Origin: Acidiferrobacterales bacterium
Lineage (GTDB): Bacteria; Pseudomonadota; Gammaproteobacteria; Acidiferrobacterales; SZUA-150
Length of the DNA stretch: 58,529 nucleotides
Reading direction: 5' to 3'
Assembly (NCBI GenBank): GCA_947258385.1
Contig: CAMYII010000065.1
Span: forward strand, 19,279-77,807
Position 1 is the stretch's first letter; each line of letters starts with the position of its first letter. The translations under genes were made by a program, and so were the position numbers. Positions 34,708 to 44,905 of this stretch are shown here, piece after piece. The notes under the pieces are model-generated. The model saw only the letters and a list, made by a program, of their open reading frames with translations, was not told the DNA's origin and searched no databases.

Positions 34708-35505
34708 TCAGGTCCGGCGCAGCAGCCAGATAGCACCGGTAACGGCCGTTTCCAAGCTCTCACTCTCACGCTCCTGCTGCGCCACGTACCAACGAAGGAA
34801 ATCGGCGGCTTGGGGATGGCGTCGCGCGAGCGCCTGTGCGCGCCGGCGGATCAATTCTGTGTTTCTCCGGTTGTCTGCCTTCATCTCCCCCGATGGGACA
34901 ATGGCCTCGCGGATCAGGCTGTCACCATGCGCCGTCAGCTGTTCCACGGCCTCCTCATGGGCCACATAGTGTTCGTAGCCTTGCCGTTCTAGTTTCTTAT
35001 CCTCAGCCAGAAACCCGTCGTCGATGATCATATAGCCGCCGGCGCGGACCGCTTGCCTCAACTGTTCGACGCAACGCCTGAAATTACCCAGCACATTACC
35101 GACGGCCGCGTAGATCACCAAATCAAAACCCCGGCTCTTGATAAGAACATCGCGTAGATCCACGACCGCGAAGTGACACCGGCCCGCTACGCCGGACGCG
35201 TCCGCTCTTGTCTTGGCCTCGGTGATAAACGGCAGAAAACCGTCAATGCCATAGACGTGAAAACCGAGCTCCTCGGCCAGGCGGAGCGCGACAGCGCCTT
35301 TGCCGCAACCCAGATCGAGCACCTGGGTTGATTGCGATGGCAGCTTGAGGGGACGAAGTAACTCTACGATCCGCTCAGGCGAGCTACCCAATGCCCATAT
35401 ATCGGCGAGAAGCTCGGGGACCAGCGGTAATAGCTCTGGTGTCGCGTCAAGCGCTTGCGCGATATCCTGTCTCAACCTCTGGTGCGACATGGCACTCTTT
35501 CCCAT
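34708..35505 (-). CDS. Class I SAM-dependent methyltransferase
   Basis: 265 residues from ATG 35505 (GGCGG upstream); Met6 at 35490, with GGAAAGAG upstream, is an alternative. The open frame extends back to 35802 without support. Rossmann-type motif I VLDLGCGKGAVALRL, acidic end of strand 2 (GIDGF), and FDLVIYAAVGNV as motif IV region. An N-terminal helical region of about 50 residues precedes the fold. Substrate unknown; small-molecule or lipid-type methylation is possible. Confidence 0.85.
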   Translation of the reverse strand: MGKSAMSHQRLRQDIAQALDATPELLPLVPELLADIWALGSSPERIVELLRPLKLPSQSTQVLDLGCGKGAVALRLAEELGFHVYGIDGFLPFITEAKTRADASGVAGRCHFAVVDLRDVLIKSRGFDLVIYAAVGNVLGNFRRCVEQLRQAVRAGGYMIIDDGFLAEDKKLERQGYEHYVAHEEAVEQLTAHGDSLIREAIVPSGEMKADNRRNTELIRRRAQALARRHPQAADFLRWYVAQQERESESLETAVTGAIWLLRRT

Positions 35506-35814
35506 GACCGCCAGTTTAGCGGAATTTACGATGGATGTGATCGCGTCGACGCGGGAATCGAGACAGCTGGCACCATTGGCGACACACCGGTTTGGTCTTC
35601 GGCAAACTTGTCGCGCTAAAGGTGTCCGGAGACGGCGGCATCCCGAAAAAAATAGCAGGCCCGCGCCGGTGATGCGCGCCCGCACCGCCAGCGCGGGCCC
35701 AATACAAAGGACTGCAGTTATAAAGGCGACTGCACCAGGCCGTGGTACAGCAGGATGTCTCTGGACTGTCTGTTGACTGTTGCCGCATCGACGGCAGGAC
35801 ACACGGCCACTGCA
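35506..35814. other. 309-base intergenic region
   Basis: Upstream of the methyltransferase and downstream of the metallopeptidase gene. No supported gene or structure seen. Confidence 0.4.
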
Positions 35815-36561
35815 TTAACCTGGATATGCCCACAACGGCACATACCGGCTGGCACCATGCAGTTCCCTGTCAAGCCTGCCGTAATCGGGCTCTATCTTGC
35901 CGACCAACGACCAATAGTTGTGCGAATGATTGAGATATACGGTGTGGCACAGCTCATGGACAAACAGATAACGCACCAGAGACGCCGGGAGAAACAGGAG
36001 ATTGCGATTGATGCTGATGTTTTTCTGCGACGAGCAACTGCCCCAGCGGGTCTTCTGGCCGCGTACCGTGACCATGTTGACCGGCAAATCCAGATCGTCG
36101 CTTAAGCGTTGCAGCCACGGCACCAGGTGCGCTTTGGCCTTGCCGGTGAGCCAACGGCGCAGCGCCGCCCGCGAATCGGCGCCATTGGCCGTACTAACCT
36201 TGAGCAGAGAAACTCGATGCAGCTCTTCGGCTGCACGCGTCTGGTGGCGCGCCGCGGCCTGATACCGCACACGCCAGCGCTCCTCCAGGGCAAGCAGTGA
36301 CACCCGCTGCGGCAGCGGATCGTTCAATTCGGGTTGATGCCCGCGCACCCCAGCGACACGCGCCAACGCGCGCTGCAGCCAGTCGCGATGCTGCAGCACG
36401 AAACCCGGTACCTGCCCGGGATCAAAGCCCCGCGGTATCACTACTTCAATCTGTCCGAAGGGTGTCACCTTGAGATGGGCGCGACTCGCCCGGGCGCTGA
36501 TGCGCACGCTGTAGTCCGGCAAGCCATCCGGTGTTTTCAGCTCGGTCCAGAAATCGACCAT
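35815..36561 (-). CDS. YgjP-type zinc metallopeptidase (DUF45/M48-like)
   Basis: 248 residues. HELCH with a further His in NHSHNYW gives the HExxH...H zinc site in the C-terminal domain, and TRWGSCSSQKNISINRNLLFLP is the hallmark of the YgjP/WLM-like DUF45 family. Soluble and cytoplasmic. Function poorly known; related proteins process protein-DNA crosslinks or are simply labelled metal-dependent hydrolases. Lies 53 bases downstream of typA. Confidence 0.9.
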   Translation of the reverse strand: MVDFWTELKTPDGLPDYSVRISARASRAHLKVTPFGQIEVVIPRGFDPGQVPGFVLQHRDWLQRALARVAGVRGHQPELNDPLPQRVSLLALEERWRVRYQAAARHQTRAAEELHRVSLLKVSTANGADSRAALRRWLTGKAKAHLVPWLQRLSDDLDLPVNMVTVRGQKTRWGSCSSQKNISINRNLLFLPASLVRYLFVHELCHTVYLNHSHNYWSLVGKIEPDYGRLDRELHGASRYVPLWAYPG

Positions 36562-36614
36562 GGGGTCATAGTGCCAGGAAAAAGCCGGCAGTCAACTGCC
36601 GCGCCCGCCACGTT

Positions 36615-38435
36615 TCAGGCGATGGCCATCCGCGAGGCGCGCTTGCGCTCATGCTCCTTGAGCAGCTTCTTGCGCAGGCGCAGGTGATGCGGCGTAACTT
36701 CCAGTAGTTCGTCATCGTCGATGAACTCCAGGGCCTGCTCCAGGCTCATGCGGATAGGCGGGGTGAGCAGAATATTCTCATCCGAACCGGACGCGCGGAT
36801 ATTGGTCAGCTGCTTCGCCTTCAGCGGATTGACCACCAGATCGTTGTCACGCGAGTGGATGCCGATGATCATGCCCTCGTAGACCTCTTCACCCGGACCG
36901 ATGAACAGACGCCCGCGTTCCTGCAGGCTGAACAGCGCATACCCCAGGGCCTTGCCGGCACCGTTGGCGATCAGCACGCCGTTGACGCGCTGCCCGAAAT
37001 CACCCTTCTTCATCGGACCGTAATGGTCGAACACGTTGTACATCAACCCGGTACCCTGCGTGGCGCTCAGGAACTCGGTGCGCAGGCCGATCAGCCCGCG
37101 CGCAGGGATCATATAGTCCAGGCGCACCCGGCCTCTGCCGTCGGGCATCATGTCCGTAAGCCCGCCGCCGCGCTCGCCGAGCTGCTCCATCACCGCGCCC
37201 TGGTGGGCCTCTTCGACGTCCACGGCCAGTTGTTCGTAGGGTTCGTGCCGGACGCCGTCGATCTCCTTGATAATCACCTCGGGCCGCGAGACACCGAGTT
37301 CATAGCCCTCGCGGCGCATGTTCTCGATAAGAATCGACAAGTGCAACTCGCCGCGGCCGGAGACCCGAAACTTGTCGGGATCATCGGTGTCCGCCACGCG
37401 CAGGGCCACATTGTGCACCAGTTCGCGCTGCAGGCGCTCGCGGATCTGGCGCGAGGTCACGAACCTGCCGTCTTTGCCTGCGAACGGAGACTTGTTGACC
37501 TGAAAGGTCATGCTTACCGTGGGTTCGTCGACCGTGAGCGCCGGCAACGCCTGCACGTGATTGGGGTCGCATAAGGTGTCGGAGATGTTGAGCCCCTCCA
37601 CGCCGGTGAAGGCGATGATGTCCCCGGCCTCGGCCTCGGGGACCTCAACGCGCTCCAGACCATGGAAACCGAAGATCTGCAGCACACGCGCCTGGCGCCG
37701 CCCGCCGTCGCGGTCCACGACAATAACCGGCATATTGGTCTTGATACGCCCGCGGCTGATGCGCCCGACGCCGATAACACCGACGTAGCTGTTATAACCC
37801 AGGCTACTCACTTGCAGCTGCAGCCCCCCGCCGCTGTCCACGGGCGGCGGGGGGACGTGCTGAATAATGGTCTCGAACAGCGGCGTCATATCGCTACCCG
37901 GTACATCCGGGTCCAGTGACGCGTAGCCGTGGAGTGCGGAGGCATAGACGACTTGAAAGTCGAGCTGCTCGTCGCTGGCGCCGAGACGATCGAACAGCTC
38001 GAAGGTCTGGTTCAGCACCCAGTCGGGCCGGGCACCCGGACGGTCGACCTTGTTGATCACGACGATAGGCCTCAGTCCACGTGCCAGCGCCTTTTGCGTG
38101 ACAAAACGGGTCTGTGGCATGGGACCGTCGACCGCATCCACCAGTAACAGTACCGAATCCGCCATCGACAACACACGCTCGACCTCGCCGCCGAAATCGG
38201 CGTGGCCCGGGGTATCGACGATATTGATGCGATAAGGACCCCAGGTGATGGCGGTGTTCTTGGACAGGATCGTGATCCCGCGTTCCCTTTCGAGCTCGTT
38301 GGAATCCATCACCCGCTCCTGAAACCCGCCACGGCCGTTCAGCGTGCCCGACTGCTGCAACAGCCTGTCAACCAGCGTGGTCTTGCCATGATCCACGTGG
38401 GCAATGATAGCGATGTTACGTAAATTCTCGATCAC
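36615..38435 (-). CDS. typA: Ribosome-associated GTPase TypA/BipA
   Basis: 606 residues, the expected length. G1 [13 protein letters not shown]2/G3 [13 protein letters not shown] and [16 protein letters not shown]4 [10 protein letters not shown]; then EF-G-like domains and the BipA C-terminal domain. An elongation-factor-like GTPase that binds 70S ribosomes and supports 50S assembly and stress adaptation, especially in the cold. Interestingly the next gene upstream encodes a cold-shock protein. Confidence 0.97.
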   Translation of the reverse strand: MIENLRNIAIIAHVDHGKTTLVDRLLQQSGTLNGRGGFQERVMDSNELERERGITILSKNTAITWGPYRINIVDTPGHADFGGEVERVLSMADSVLLLVDAVDGPMPQTRFVTQKALARGLRPIVVINKVDRPGARPDWVLNQTFELFDRLGASDEQLDFQVVYASALHGYASLDPDVPGSDMTPLFETIIQHVPPPPVDSGGGLQLQVSSLGYNSYVGVIGVGRISRGRIKTNMPVIVVDRDGGRRQARVLQIFGFHGLERVEVPEAEAGDIIAFTGVEGLNISDTLCDPNHVQALPALTVDEPTVSMTFQVNKSPFAGKDGRFVTSRQIRERLQRELVHNVALRVADTDDPDKFRVSGRGELHLSILIENMRREGYELGVSRPEVIIKEIDGVRHEPYEQLAVDVEEAHQGAVMEQLGERGGGLTDMMPDGRGRVRLDYMIPARGLIGLRTEFLSATQGTGLMYNVFDHYGPMKKGDFGQRVNGVLIANGAGKALGYALFSLQERGRLFIGPGEEVYEGMIIGIHSRDNDLVVNPLKAKQLTNIRASGSDENILLTPPIRMSLEQALEFIDDDELLEVTPHHLRLRKKLLKEHERKRASRMAIA

Positions 38436-38555
38436 GGATTGCGTACCGGTAGCAAATACTCATAAATTATAGCCGATCACTATTTCCTGGCGGCCGGAAT
38501 CAGCGTTCCTTCCGGCTTGAGTGGCGATTCCCACGGGTTCTTTGAAGCGCGGCGA

Positions 38556-38601
38556 CCGCCAAACGAAAACCCCGCCTGACGGCGGGGTTTTCGTTTGGCG
38601 G
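38556..38601 (-). terminator. Strong intrinsic terminator of the cold-shock gene (perfect 21-bp hairpin)
   Basis: Arms 38556-38576 and 38581-38601 are perfectly complementary over 21 bases, with a 4-base loop TGAC. The GC-rich upper stem is followed on each strand by GTTTTCGTTT, so it can end transcription in both directions. It lies 14 bases after the cold-shock stop codon and in front of typA. Confidence 0.88.
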
Positions 38602-38614
38602 CATTATATTCGGG

Positions 38615-38821
38615 TTAACTCGCAGCAGAAACGTCGGTCGCCTGCAGGCCCTTGGGTCCTTGCTCGACGTCGAAATTGACTTTTTGACCTTCCGCCAGGG
38701 AACGAAATCCGTCGCCCTTAATGGCCGAGTAGTGCACAAATACATCATCACCCCCATCCTCCGGGGCGATGAAGCCGTAGCCTTTGGATTCGTTGAACCA
38801 TTTAACAGTACCAGTACGCAT
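38615..38821 (-). CDS. CspA-family cold-shock protein
   Basis: 68 residues from ATG 38821 (GAGG upstream). A single cold-shock domain with RNP1 KGYGFI and RNP2 VFVHYS; the usual VFVHFS has Tyr for Phe here. [18 protein letters not shown] is the standard opening. Binds single-stranded nucleic acid and melts RNA structure. Followed by a perfect intrinsic terminator. Confidence 0.96.
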   Translation of the reverse strand: MRTGTVKWFNESKGYGFIAPEDGGDDVFVHYSAIKGDGFRSLAEGQKVNFDVEQGPKGLQATDVSAAS

Positions 38822-39094
38822 AAACAAGACCTCGAATTAAATTACAGACAACGCTAGCGGCAGATCATGGAAGGAGGTGCGACAAGGAACCCCGGCACAG
38901 CTGACATCCATGGTCTTTAGCGATTCGCAGTTTAGCCAATTCCCGGCCATGATGCCACGGCTAGTTTGTGACAAAAATACAACTTATCTTGCATACCCTG
39001 ATTTTCCGTCGGTGATCCCGAGCTCTGCCACCTGCCACAACCGGAGAGAGATCAGGAACTTCCCGACTATCAGCAACTCCCCGGATCGCAGCGC
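38822..39094. other. Leader of the cold-shock gene
   Basis: 273 bases without a gene; on the minus strand the 5' half would be the long untranslated leader typical of csp genes. No motif assigned. Confidence 0.3.
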
Positions 39095-39460
39095 TTAATT
39101 ATGCTTGGCCCCCTCATCGATCCACTTTTTTATCAGCCCGATCTGCGCGGCCGACAGCGGCGCCTTCCCCCGGGGCATGGTAATGGATTTGTGCGCCCTG
39201 CCTTCCACCAGAATCAGCAACGTGCTCGATGCGCTGGAACCCGGCGTGATGACCGGTCCGAAGCTCGTCCCCTGCATCAGCGTATCATAGTTTTCAACGC
39301 TGAAGCCGCTGGCGGCATGGCCCTGCTTGCCCTCGCTGTGACACGATAGACAATTCTGTTCCAGGATGGGATACACATCCGTCGTAAAACTGGTCTGTCT
39401 GGCACAGCCCGCAGCGACCAGCGCCACTAGTAGTACCAGAGCAGGCGGCTTGAACGACAT
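39095..39460 (-). CDS. Monohaem cytochrome c lipoprotein (planctomycete-type cytochrome C)
   Basis: 121 residues. Lipobox LVAAGC with Cys19, then one haem site CLSCH (37-41) and a likely Met axial ligand in SITMPRGKAPL near residue 95. TTDVYPILEQNCLSCHSEGK and the ending LIKKWIDEGAKHN match the small cytochrome-like domain of the PSCyt1 type. Anchored to the membrane on the periplasmic side; electron carrier. It follows the sulfur gene cluster on the same strand, 212 bases away. Confidence 0.88.
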   Translation of the reverse strand: MSFKPPALVLLVALVAAGCARQTSFTTDVYPILEQNCLSCHSEGKQGHAASGFSVENYDTLMQGTSFGPVITPGSSASSTLLILVEGRAHKSITMPRGKAPLSAAQIGLIKKWIDEGAKHN

Positions 39461-39672
39461 GGCGCGAATCTCCTGGTGACTCGTATAGGCAACTCTGATG
39501 ATCCGGCTAAACTACAACACGAGCACAGCGAAAGTAAACGATGATGAACCGGTGGGGCAAGACCTCGGTTTTTGGTTCAGCCTTCATCATGCAGTGAGCG
39601 CGGCCGACAAACAAAGCCCCAGCTGAGACGTCGGCCGGGGCTTGCTCAAGGGCGACAATGGACGTTACAGCA

Positions 39673-40947
39673 TTATAATACCGTGAACTTCTCGGTTGAC
39701 TCGTTGTAGCGCACCAACAGATACCAGATCCCGAGTATGGCGAAGCTGAGCACATAGACCCAGGACCAGCCACCGAAGATATCGGGCAGATAGGCCTGGG
39801 TGCCGACCTTGGTGACCTCGACATTGAAATTCACCAGACTCGGCTCCCGACTCAGCAGGCCCCAGCGACCGACGATACCGTTGAAGACGGAACCGGCCCA
39901 GCCGAAGAAAAACACGGCGACCATCAGCTTGATATGGCCCTCGCCCATGCGCCACAGCGACCCGGAGGCGCAGCCGCCGGCGAACACCATGCCGATGCCG
40001 AAGATCAGCCCGCCGATCACCGAGCCCAGCCAGAAGGCCGCCGGGATCGCCAGGTACGGGTCCACGGTGTTGTGCTGCAGCAACAGCGAACCGATCGGGA
40101 TTCCCAAGGCGAGCGCCAGGATCATGGCCTTGGTCATGGTGCCCTCGCCGGTCATGAAGGGCTCGCGGAACACCCGCGAGAAACAGAAGCGCGAGCGGTG
40201 CAGCACAAACCCGAGTGCAAAACCGCCGAGCACGATGATGGCCCGGTTGCCCAGCTTGGTGTCCTCCGAGGTAAACCAGGAGCCGGCCCAGTACAGCAAC
40301 GCGGCCAGCACCACCAACCCGAATAGCGGGTAATACGGCTTGAGCGCTGATTCAGGTCCGCGCTTCGGTGCGACCGTGCCCCAGGTAATGTGCTCCATTG
40401 TCCACAGCAGCGCCTTCAGGCCGATGAAGGCGCCGGCCAGCAGCCCGACCCACATGGTCCAACCGACCGGCGAGCCGAAGGTCAGCGGCGTGAAAAAGCC
40501 CCCCGTGGTGCACCCGCCGGCCAGCGCGGCGCCGACACCCATCAAGGTGCCGCCCACGGCGCCCCAGATATATTCCAGCTTCGGCGGCCGGCTCAAGCGG
40601 AACTGCCGCGAGAACAGCGCGGCGGCGAACGCGCCGAGCAGCAGGGTAATATTCATCAGCGAGATGCGGTGCATCAAGGGATTGTCCAGGTTTTCCTTGA
40701 TACCGAGCAACGAGCCCAGACCGATAAAGTTATTGAAATAATCGCCCCAAAGCTTCAGGCCGCCGAACACGCCCCAGAACAAACCACTCACCATCAGTGC
40801 CGAGGTCACGATTACCAGTAAGATGGCCCCGAGGTAGGGGGACCATTCATGGACCATGACCCGCTCATAGTCGTCCTGAAAGCCGCTGATCCAGCGGAAA
40901 GGCAGAAGCCGGGATAACACGCCACCGTTTGCTGTTGCTTCGCTCAT
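39673..40947 (-). CDS. YeeE/YedE-family sulfur-compound transporter
   Basis: 424 residues with about nine or ten membrane segments. Two sulfur-transport half repeats with conserved cysteines: GGCTTGGFFTP (Cys146) and GGCASGSLWRMGEGH (Cys326), plus Cys255 in RSRFCFSRVF. The family member TsuA takes up thiosulfate, passing it along cysteines. Here it is downstream of a thiosulfate/polysulfide-reductase-type operon (72-base gap), which suggests transport of its substrate or product. Similar yedE genes occur in the clusters reported for sulfur-disproportionating bacteria. Fused longer version with both halves, about 350 residues typical. Confidence 0.88.
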   Translation of the reverse strand: MSEATANGGVLSRLLPFRWISGFQDDYERVMVHEWSPYLGAILLVIVTSALMVSGLFWGVFGGLKLWGDYFNNFIGLGSLLGIKENLDNPLMHRISLMNITLLLGAFAAALFSRQFRLSRPPKLEYIWGAVGGTLMGVGAALAGGCTTGGFFTPLTFGSPVGWTMWVGLLAGAFIGLKALLWTMEHITWGTVAPKRGPESALKPYYPLFGLVVLAALLYWAGSWFTSEDTKLGNRAIIVLGGFALGFVLHRSRFCFSRVFREPFMTGEGTMTKAMILALALGIPIGSLLLQHNTVDPYLAIPAAFWLGSVIGGLIFGIGMVFAGGCASGSLWRMGEGHIKLMVAVFFFGWAGSVFNGIVGRWGLLSREPSLVNFNVEVTKVGTQAYLPDIFGGWSWVYVLSFAILGIWYLLVRYNESTEKFTVL

Positions 40948-41019
40948 GCTCGCTCCTCATCCTCTTTATATCGATTAGTGGCACTCGACGCCAGCGGCGC
41001 TGGCGCCGGGTGCCCGCGC

Positions 41020-43263
41020 TCAGGCCTTCACGATGTCCACGAAGGTCTCGTGCATCGCCTGGTTGTTGCTGATGGTATCGGCGGCACTGCTCATCAGGCG
41101 CTGATCGGCGCCGCCCTTGCCCTTGACCGCGGTCTGCCCCGTGGAATTGCTGCCGAAACCGTGGACCATCCACACCGAGTCCTTGCGGATCTTCGGCGTC
41201 ACCAGGGCCTTGATCCTGACCTCGCCGGCCTCGCTCTTGACCCGCACATAGTCGCCGTTCTTGATCCCTCTCTCGCGGGCCACCTCCGGATTGATCCAGG
41301 CCTCGTTTTCCGGATACAGGGAGTTGAGCCAGGGATTGTTCTGGTTCGCGGCGTGGGTGAACTGCGCCATATGCCCGGTGAGCAGCCGCAGCTTGCCCGG
41401 AACCTCCTTGAACGACTCATACTCGGGCAGGGTCGGATAACCGTTGCGACGGAAACGTTCGGAGACGAGCTCCATCTTGCCCGACGGCGTCTTGAATTTC
41501 TTCTTACCGCTGCGATACTCGCCGAAGACAACCGGTTTCTCCGGCTCCAGCCAGATACCCTCCTTCATCAGCGTCTTGCGGTCGATCGGCGCCCCCTTGA
41601 GCTGGGCATCGACATACTCCTCGATGGTGAAATCGAAGGCATCCGATAACGGGGTCTCGAACTCATGGTGCTTGTCGAGCTCCGCGGCCACCCCCTTGAT
41701 GATATCCAAAATGGTCTTGGATTCATGCATGGGCGGCACCGCCGGCTGACGGATAGCGATGTACTTGCGCGTACCGCCGGGTGAGAACAGCGGATCCAGG
41801 CGTTCGAGATAGGTCGTCTCCGGCAGGATGATATCGGCCATCCAGGCGGTCTGTGACGGCTGGATGTCGATGGCACAGATAAAGTCCATCTGCTCCATCA
41901 TCTTCATGGTCTTGGCTTCATCCAGCACACTGGCCAGCGGATTCTGGTGATAGACCATCCAGCCCTTGACCGGGTATTCCGCGGTGCCGTTGAGGATGGC
42001 ATCGCGCAGGCTGACATAGCCGCCGTCCTCATGATTGGCGAGCGGGAAACGTTCCTCGAAGTCGTCAAACCGTTTCTCGATATCAAAGGGTTCGATTTCC
42101 CAATCAAAGCCACCTAGCTTCTGCTTGCCGGCGTTGAAGAAGCTGGCGCCCGGCGCATCGAACGCGCCCAGCAAGGCCGTCAACATACCCATCGAGCGAC
42201 GGAACTGGGTATCGTTGGTGTACCAGGAGGTGCGCCGGCCGGGGAACACCACCACCGCGGGCGCCGCGGCCGCCATCTCGCGGGCCATGGTGACGATTTT
42301 CTTTGCCGGTATCTCGGTCTCCTTCTCGGCCCATTCAGGCGTGTACTTGGCCACGTGCGCCTTGAGCGCGTTGAAGCCCACCGTGCGGTTGGCGACGAAT
42401 TCCTTGTCGTACAACTCCTCTTTGATCAACACATGCATCAGCGCCAGGGTCAGGGCCATGTCGGTGCGCGGGCGGATCGGGATCCACTCGCCCTTGGCGG
42501 CGGTTGCGGTCATGCGCGGGTCCACGTACACCAGCTTGGCGCCGTTCTTGATGCCGTCGATGAGATCGATGTTATAGGGCAGCTCAAACGCCTCCAGGCG
42601 GTTGGCCCCAAACATCAAAACATATTTTGCGTGCGCCAGATCCGAATCCGGCACCCCGCCCATGGTGGCGAAGTAGCCGACCTGGCGCGAGGCCAGGCAC
42701 AGGGTCGCGTGGCGGGCGAAGTTGGGCGTGCCGAGATAGGTGCCGAACCTGACAAAGAAGACCTCCGTCAGGTCGGTGCTCGATGAAAACAGGAAGGATT
42801 CCGGGCCATGTTTCTTGAGGATCTTGTCCATGTTCTCGGCCACGTAGGCGTAGGCCTCGTCCCAGGAGGCACGGCGCCACTTGCCTTCGCCGCGCTTGCC
42901 GACCCGGATCATCGGGTACTTGATGCGGTCCGGATCATACAGGGCCATCACCCCCGCCTGCCCCTTGGCGCAGGTCCCGCCGCGTGACTTGGGATTGCGC
43001 GGGTCGCCGTCGATTTTGTGCAACACGCCATCTTTCACACGGCACAGGATGCCGCAGCGGTTGACGCACATGCTGCAGGTCGAGCCGATAACCTCGCCGC
43101 GGCTCCAGGTCTCCTTGCTAGTGGGTCCGGCCCAAGCAGCCTCCGCACGGAAAGATCGCATTCCCAGAGCGGCGCCGGCGCCTACGCCGGCACACACGCC
43201 GAGGAAATTGCGGCGGCCAAGCTTTGCCCCACTGGTCTTGTCTGTTGTCCGGTTTTTCATCAC
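41020..43263 (-). CDS. Periplasmic molybdopterin oxidoreductase (thiosulfate/polysulfide reductase type, PhsA/PsrA-like)
   Basis: 747 residues. TAT signal with twin arginine RRNFLG (17-22) and a hydrophobic stretch, so exported folded. [4Fe-4S] cysteines 63, 66, 70 and 98 (CSMCVNRCGILC, then CAKG), and the likely Mo ligand Cys189 in RHATLCLASR. Length fits PhsA/PsrA (about 760) better than TtrA (about 1000) or ArrA. With a four-cluster Fe-S subunit and a b-type cytochrome anchor it resembles PhsABC of Salmonella (thiosulfate reductase). Substrate could be thiosulfate, polysulfide or a related compound; arsenate or selenate cannot be excluded from sequence reading. Confidence 0.82.
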   Translation of the reverse strand: MMKNRTTDKTSGAKLGRRNFLGVCAGVGAGAALGMRSFRAEAAWAGPTSKETWSRGEVIGSTCSMCVNRCGILCRVKDGVLHKIDGDPRNPKSRGGTCAKGQAGVMALYDPDRIKYPMIRVGKRGEGKWRRASWDEAYAYVAENMDKILKKHGPESFLFSSSTDLTEVFFVRFGTYLGTPNFARHATLCLASRQVGYFATMGGVPDSDLAHAKYVLMFGANRLEAFELPYNIDLIDGIKNGAKLVYVDPRMTATAAKGEWIPIRPRTDMALTLALMHVLIKEELYDKEFVANRTVGFNALKAHVAKYTPEWAEKETEIPAKKIVTMAREMAAAAPAVVVFPGRRTSWYTNDTQFRRSMGMLTALLGAFDAPGASFFNAGKQKLGGFDWEIEPFDIEKRFDDFEERFPLANHEDGGYVSLRDAILNGTAEYPVKGWMVYHQNPLASVLDEAKTMKMMEQMDFICAIDIQPSQTAWMADIILPETTYLERLDPLFSPGGTRKYIAIRQPAVPPMHESKTILDIIKGVAAELDKHHEFETPLSDAFDFTIEEYVDAQLKGAPIDRKTLMKEGIWLEPEKPVVFGEYRSGKKKFKTPSGKMELVSERFRRNGYPTLPEYESFKEVPGKLRLLTGHMAQFTHAANQNNPWLNSLYPENEAWINPEVARERGIKNGDYVRVKSEAGEVRIKALVTPKIRKDSVWMVHGFGSNSTGQTAVKGKGGADQRLMSSAADTISNNQAMHETFVDIVKA

Positions 43264-43321
43264 CGCGCTCCTTATCTCATAAATTCTTCTGGCACACTGT
43301 TCGTGACATCACGCCCGGCGT

Positions 43322-44047
43322 CTACACCTTGCCTTCCTGCTTGAGCTCATCGTACCAGCCCGGGCTGTGGTGCTTGACGAAGTCCTCGTCGAGATACCCG
43401 CTCTTCATGCCCTCCAGGGCCTCCGGGGTCTCGATCACCGAGTAATAGATGTGCGCGACAAGCCCGATCCACACCAGGCCGACGAAGAACGCGTGGGCCA
43501 CCAGGGACCAGCGGAATATCGCCCCTTTGACCATGAGCTCGGTAAACAGGAACATGATGAACATCGCCACTCCGGTAAGGGTAATCAGCACGCCGGAGAC
43601 CAGGATCATGGTGCCGAGCAGACGCTGCGCGCCGTTGTAACGGCCGACCGGGGGCAGCTCCGCCTTTTTCAACAGACCGAACAACTGCGCGATGGTGATG
43701 CCCATGGATTTCATGTCTGTCAGAATCGAGGCCGGGGTCAGCGTCAGCACCCGCTTCAGGAAGGGAAGCATGACGTTGTTCCAGTTGGCGATGGCAAAGG
43801 CCGCAAGAATCGTGGCCCAGATAATGCCGTACAAGGAGTGGCCCACGATCAGATTGAACTGCCCGCCCACTACGCTCTGCATCCACTCGGTGAAGCCGGC
43901 CGGCATGAAGCGCAGGTCACCGCGAACGATTCCAAGCCCGGAGACGGTCAGCAGCAGCCAGCTTACGGCGTTGAACCAGTGGATCCTGATGACGCTCTTG
44001 GGGCGCGTGAAGACCATCTTGCCCTGGGGATTATTGCCCGTGCTCAT
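43322..44047 (-). CDS. b-type cytochrome membrane subunit of the molybdoenzyme (PhsC/FdhI-like)
   Basis: 241 residues. Four membrane helices, each with a histidine that could bind haem b: His23, His70, His185 and His199. This is the formate-dehydrogenase gamma/PhsC type of anchor, distinct from the NrfD/DmsC type used by soeC. It takes electrons from quinol and passes them to the Fe-S subunit. The start overlaps the Fe-S gene by 17 bases, so the two are coupled. A 58-base gap leads to the catalytic subunit. Confidence 0.9.
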   Translation of the reverse strand: MSTGNNPQGKMVFTRPKSVIRIHWFNAVSWLLLTVSGLGIVRGDLRFMPAGFTEWMQSVVGGQFNLIVGHSLYGIIWATILAAFAIANWNNVMLPFLKRVLTLTPASILTDMKSMGITIAQLFGLLKKAELPPVGRYNGAQRLLGTMILVSGVLITLTGVAMFIMFLFTELMVKGAIFRWSLVAHAFFVGLVWIGLVAHIYYSVIETPEALEGMKSGYLDEDFVKHHSPGWYDELKQEGKV

Positions 44048-44774
44048 CGTTTGCCACCTCCTGTTTACGTTTCGCCAGCTTCACCAGGCCCGCGACCCCG
44101 AACAGCCCGACCATACCGCCCAGACCGATCTTGAGCGCCGGGTTCACGCCATCACTGAGCACCCGTGCCGCCACCGTGGCTTTCTTCGCCTTGGGCAGCA
44201 CGCTGTCGTCAAAGACGGTGTCTTCGGAGTAATAGAGATTGGGCCCGATATCGACCTCATCGGTGACCAGACGCTTCCACCCCCCCTGTTTCAGCATACG
44301 GCTGACTTCCGAATCCGGATCCTTGGCATCACCGAACGTCAACGCCCGGGTGAAACAGACGTTGACACAGGCGGGTTCCTCGCCATCTGCGATCCGGGGG
44401 GCGCAGAACGTACACTTGGAGATCATGCCGTCGGCCGGATCGCGGTAACGGGCATCATAGGGGCAGACATCCACACAGAACTCGCAGCCGGTGCAAAGCT
44501 CGCGATCCAGCAGTACCAGGCCGTCGTCGTCCCGTTTGAACGAGGCGCCGGTGGGGCAGGCCGGGACACAGGGAGGTTCCTCACAGTGCATACATCGGCC
44601 GGACAAAAACGACAGCCGCGGCATGCCGTCATTGGTCATGGTCATGGTCTCCCGCACCCAGTTGCGGGAGACGCCCAGCGGCGTACCCCACTCCGCCCGG
44701 CACGAGGTGACACAGGCCTCACAAAACACGCATCGTGCCGTGTCGACCAGCATTACGTATTGTTTCTTTGCCAT
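44031..44774 (-). CDS. Four-cluster ferredoxin subunit with C-terminal membrane anchor (PhsB-like)
   Basis: 247 residues. Sixteen cysteines in four groups: 15/18/21/25, 61/64/69/73, 94/97/100/104 and 121/124/136/140. Unlike soeB it has a C-terminal hydrophobic helix (about 213-233). There is no own signal; the protein is probably exported together with the TAT-tagged catalytic subunit, as in related enzymes. First gene of the operon in the transcribed direction, 81 bases downstream of the candidate promoter. Confidence 0.9.
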   Translation of the reverse strand: MAKKQYVMLVDTARCVFCEACVTSCRAEWGTPLGVSRNWVRETMTMTNDGMPRLSFLSGRCMHCEEPPCVPACPTGASFKRDDDGLVLLDRELCTGCEFCVDVCPYDARYRDPADGMISKCTFCAPRIADGEEPACVNVCFTRALTFGDAKDPDSEVSRMLKQGGWKRLVTDEVDIGPNLYYSEDTVFDDSVLPKAKKATVAARVLSDGVNPALKIGLGGMVGLFGVAGLVKLAKRKQEVANDEHGQ

Positions 44775-44854
44775 GATTCCACGCTCCTTCTTAGCGCCCT
44801 TCAGCGGCGGGCCGCCCTGCGAGCCCGATAAAAATCAAATATAGGTATATAAGG

Positions 44855-44882
44855 ATATTAGTATGTTCCAATATTTCGTCAA
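44855..44882 (-). promoter_or_regulatory. Candidate sigma-70 promoter of the phs-like operon
   Basis: On the minus strand, TTGACG (44882-44877), 16 bases, TAATAT (44860-44855). The FNR-like site is just upstream of the -35, a position suited to activation. Confidence 0.55.
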
Positions 44883-44891
44883 CCGAGTGCA

Positions 44892-44905
44892 TTGACATGG
44901 ATCAA
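44892..44905. promoter_or_regulatory. FNR/ANR-type binding site
   Basis: TTGACATGGATCAA is a 9-of-10 match to TTGAT-N4-ATCAA (inverted repeat). It lies 118 bases upstream of the Fe-S gene and 10 bases upstream of the -35 box, so it could give anaerobic activation. Confidence 0.65.
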
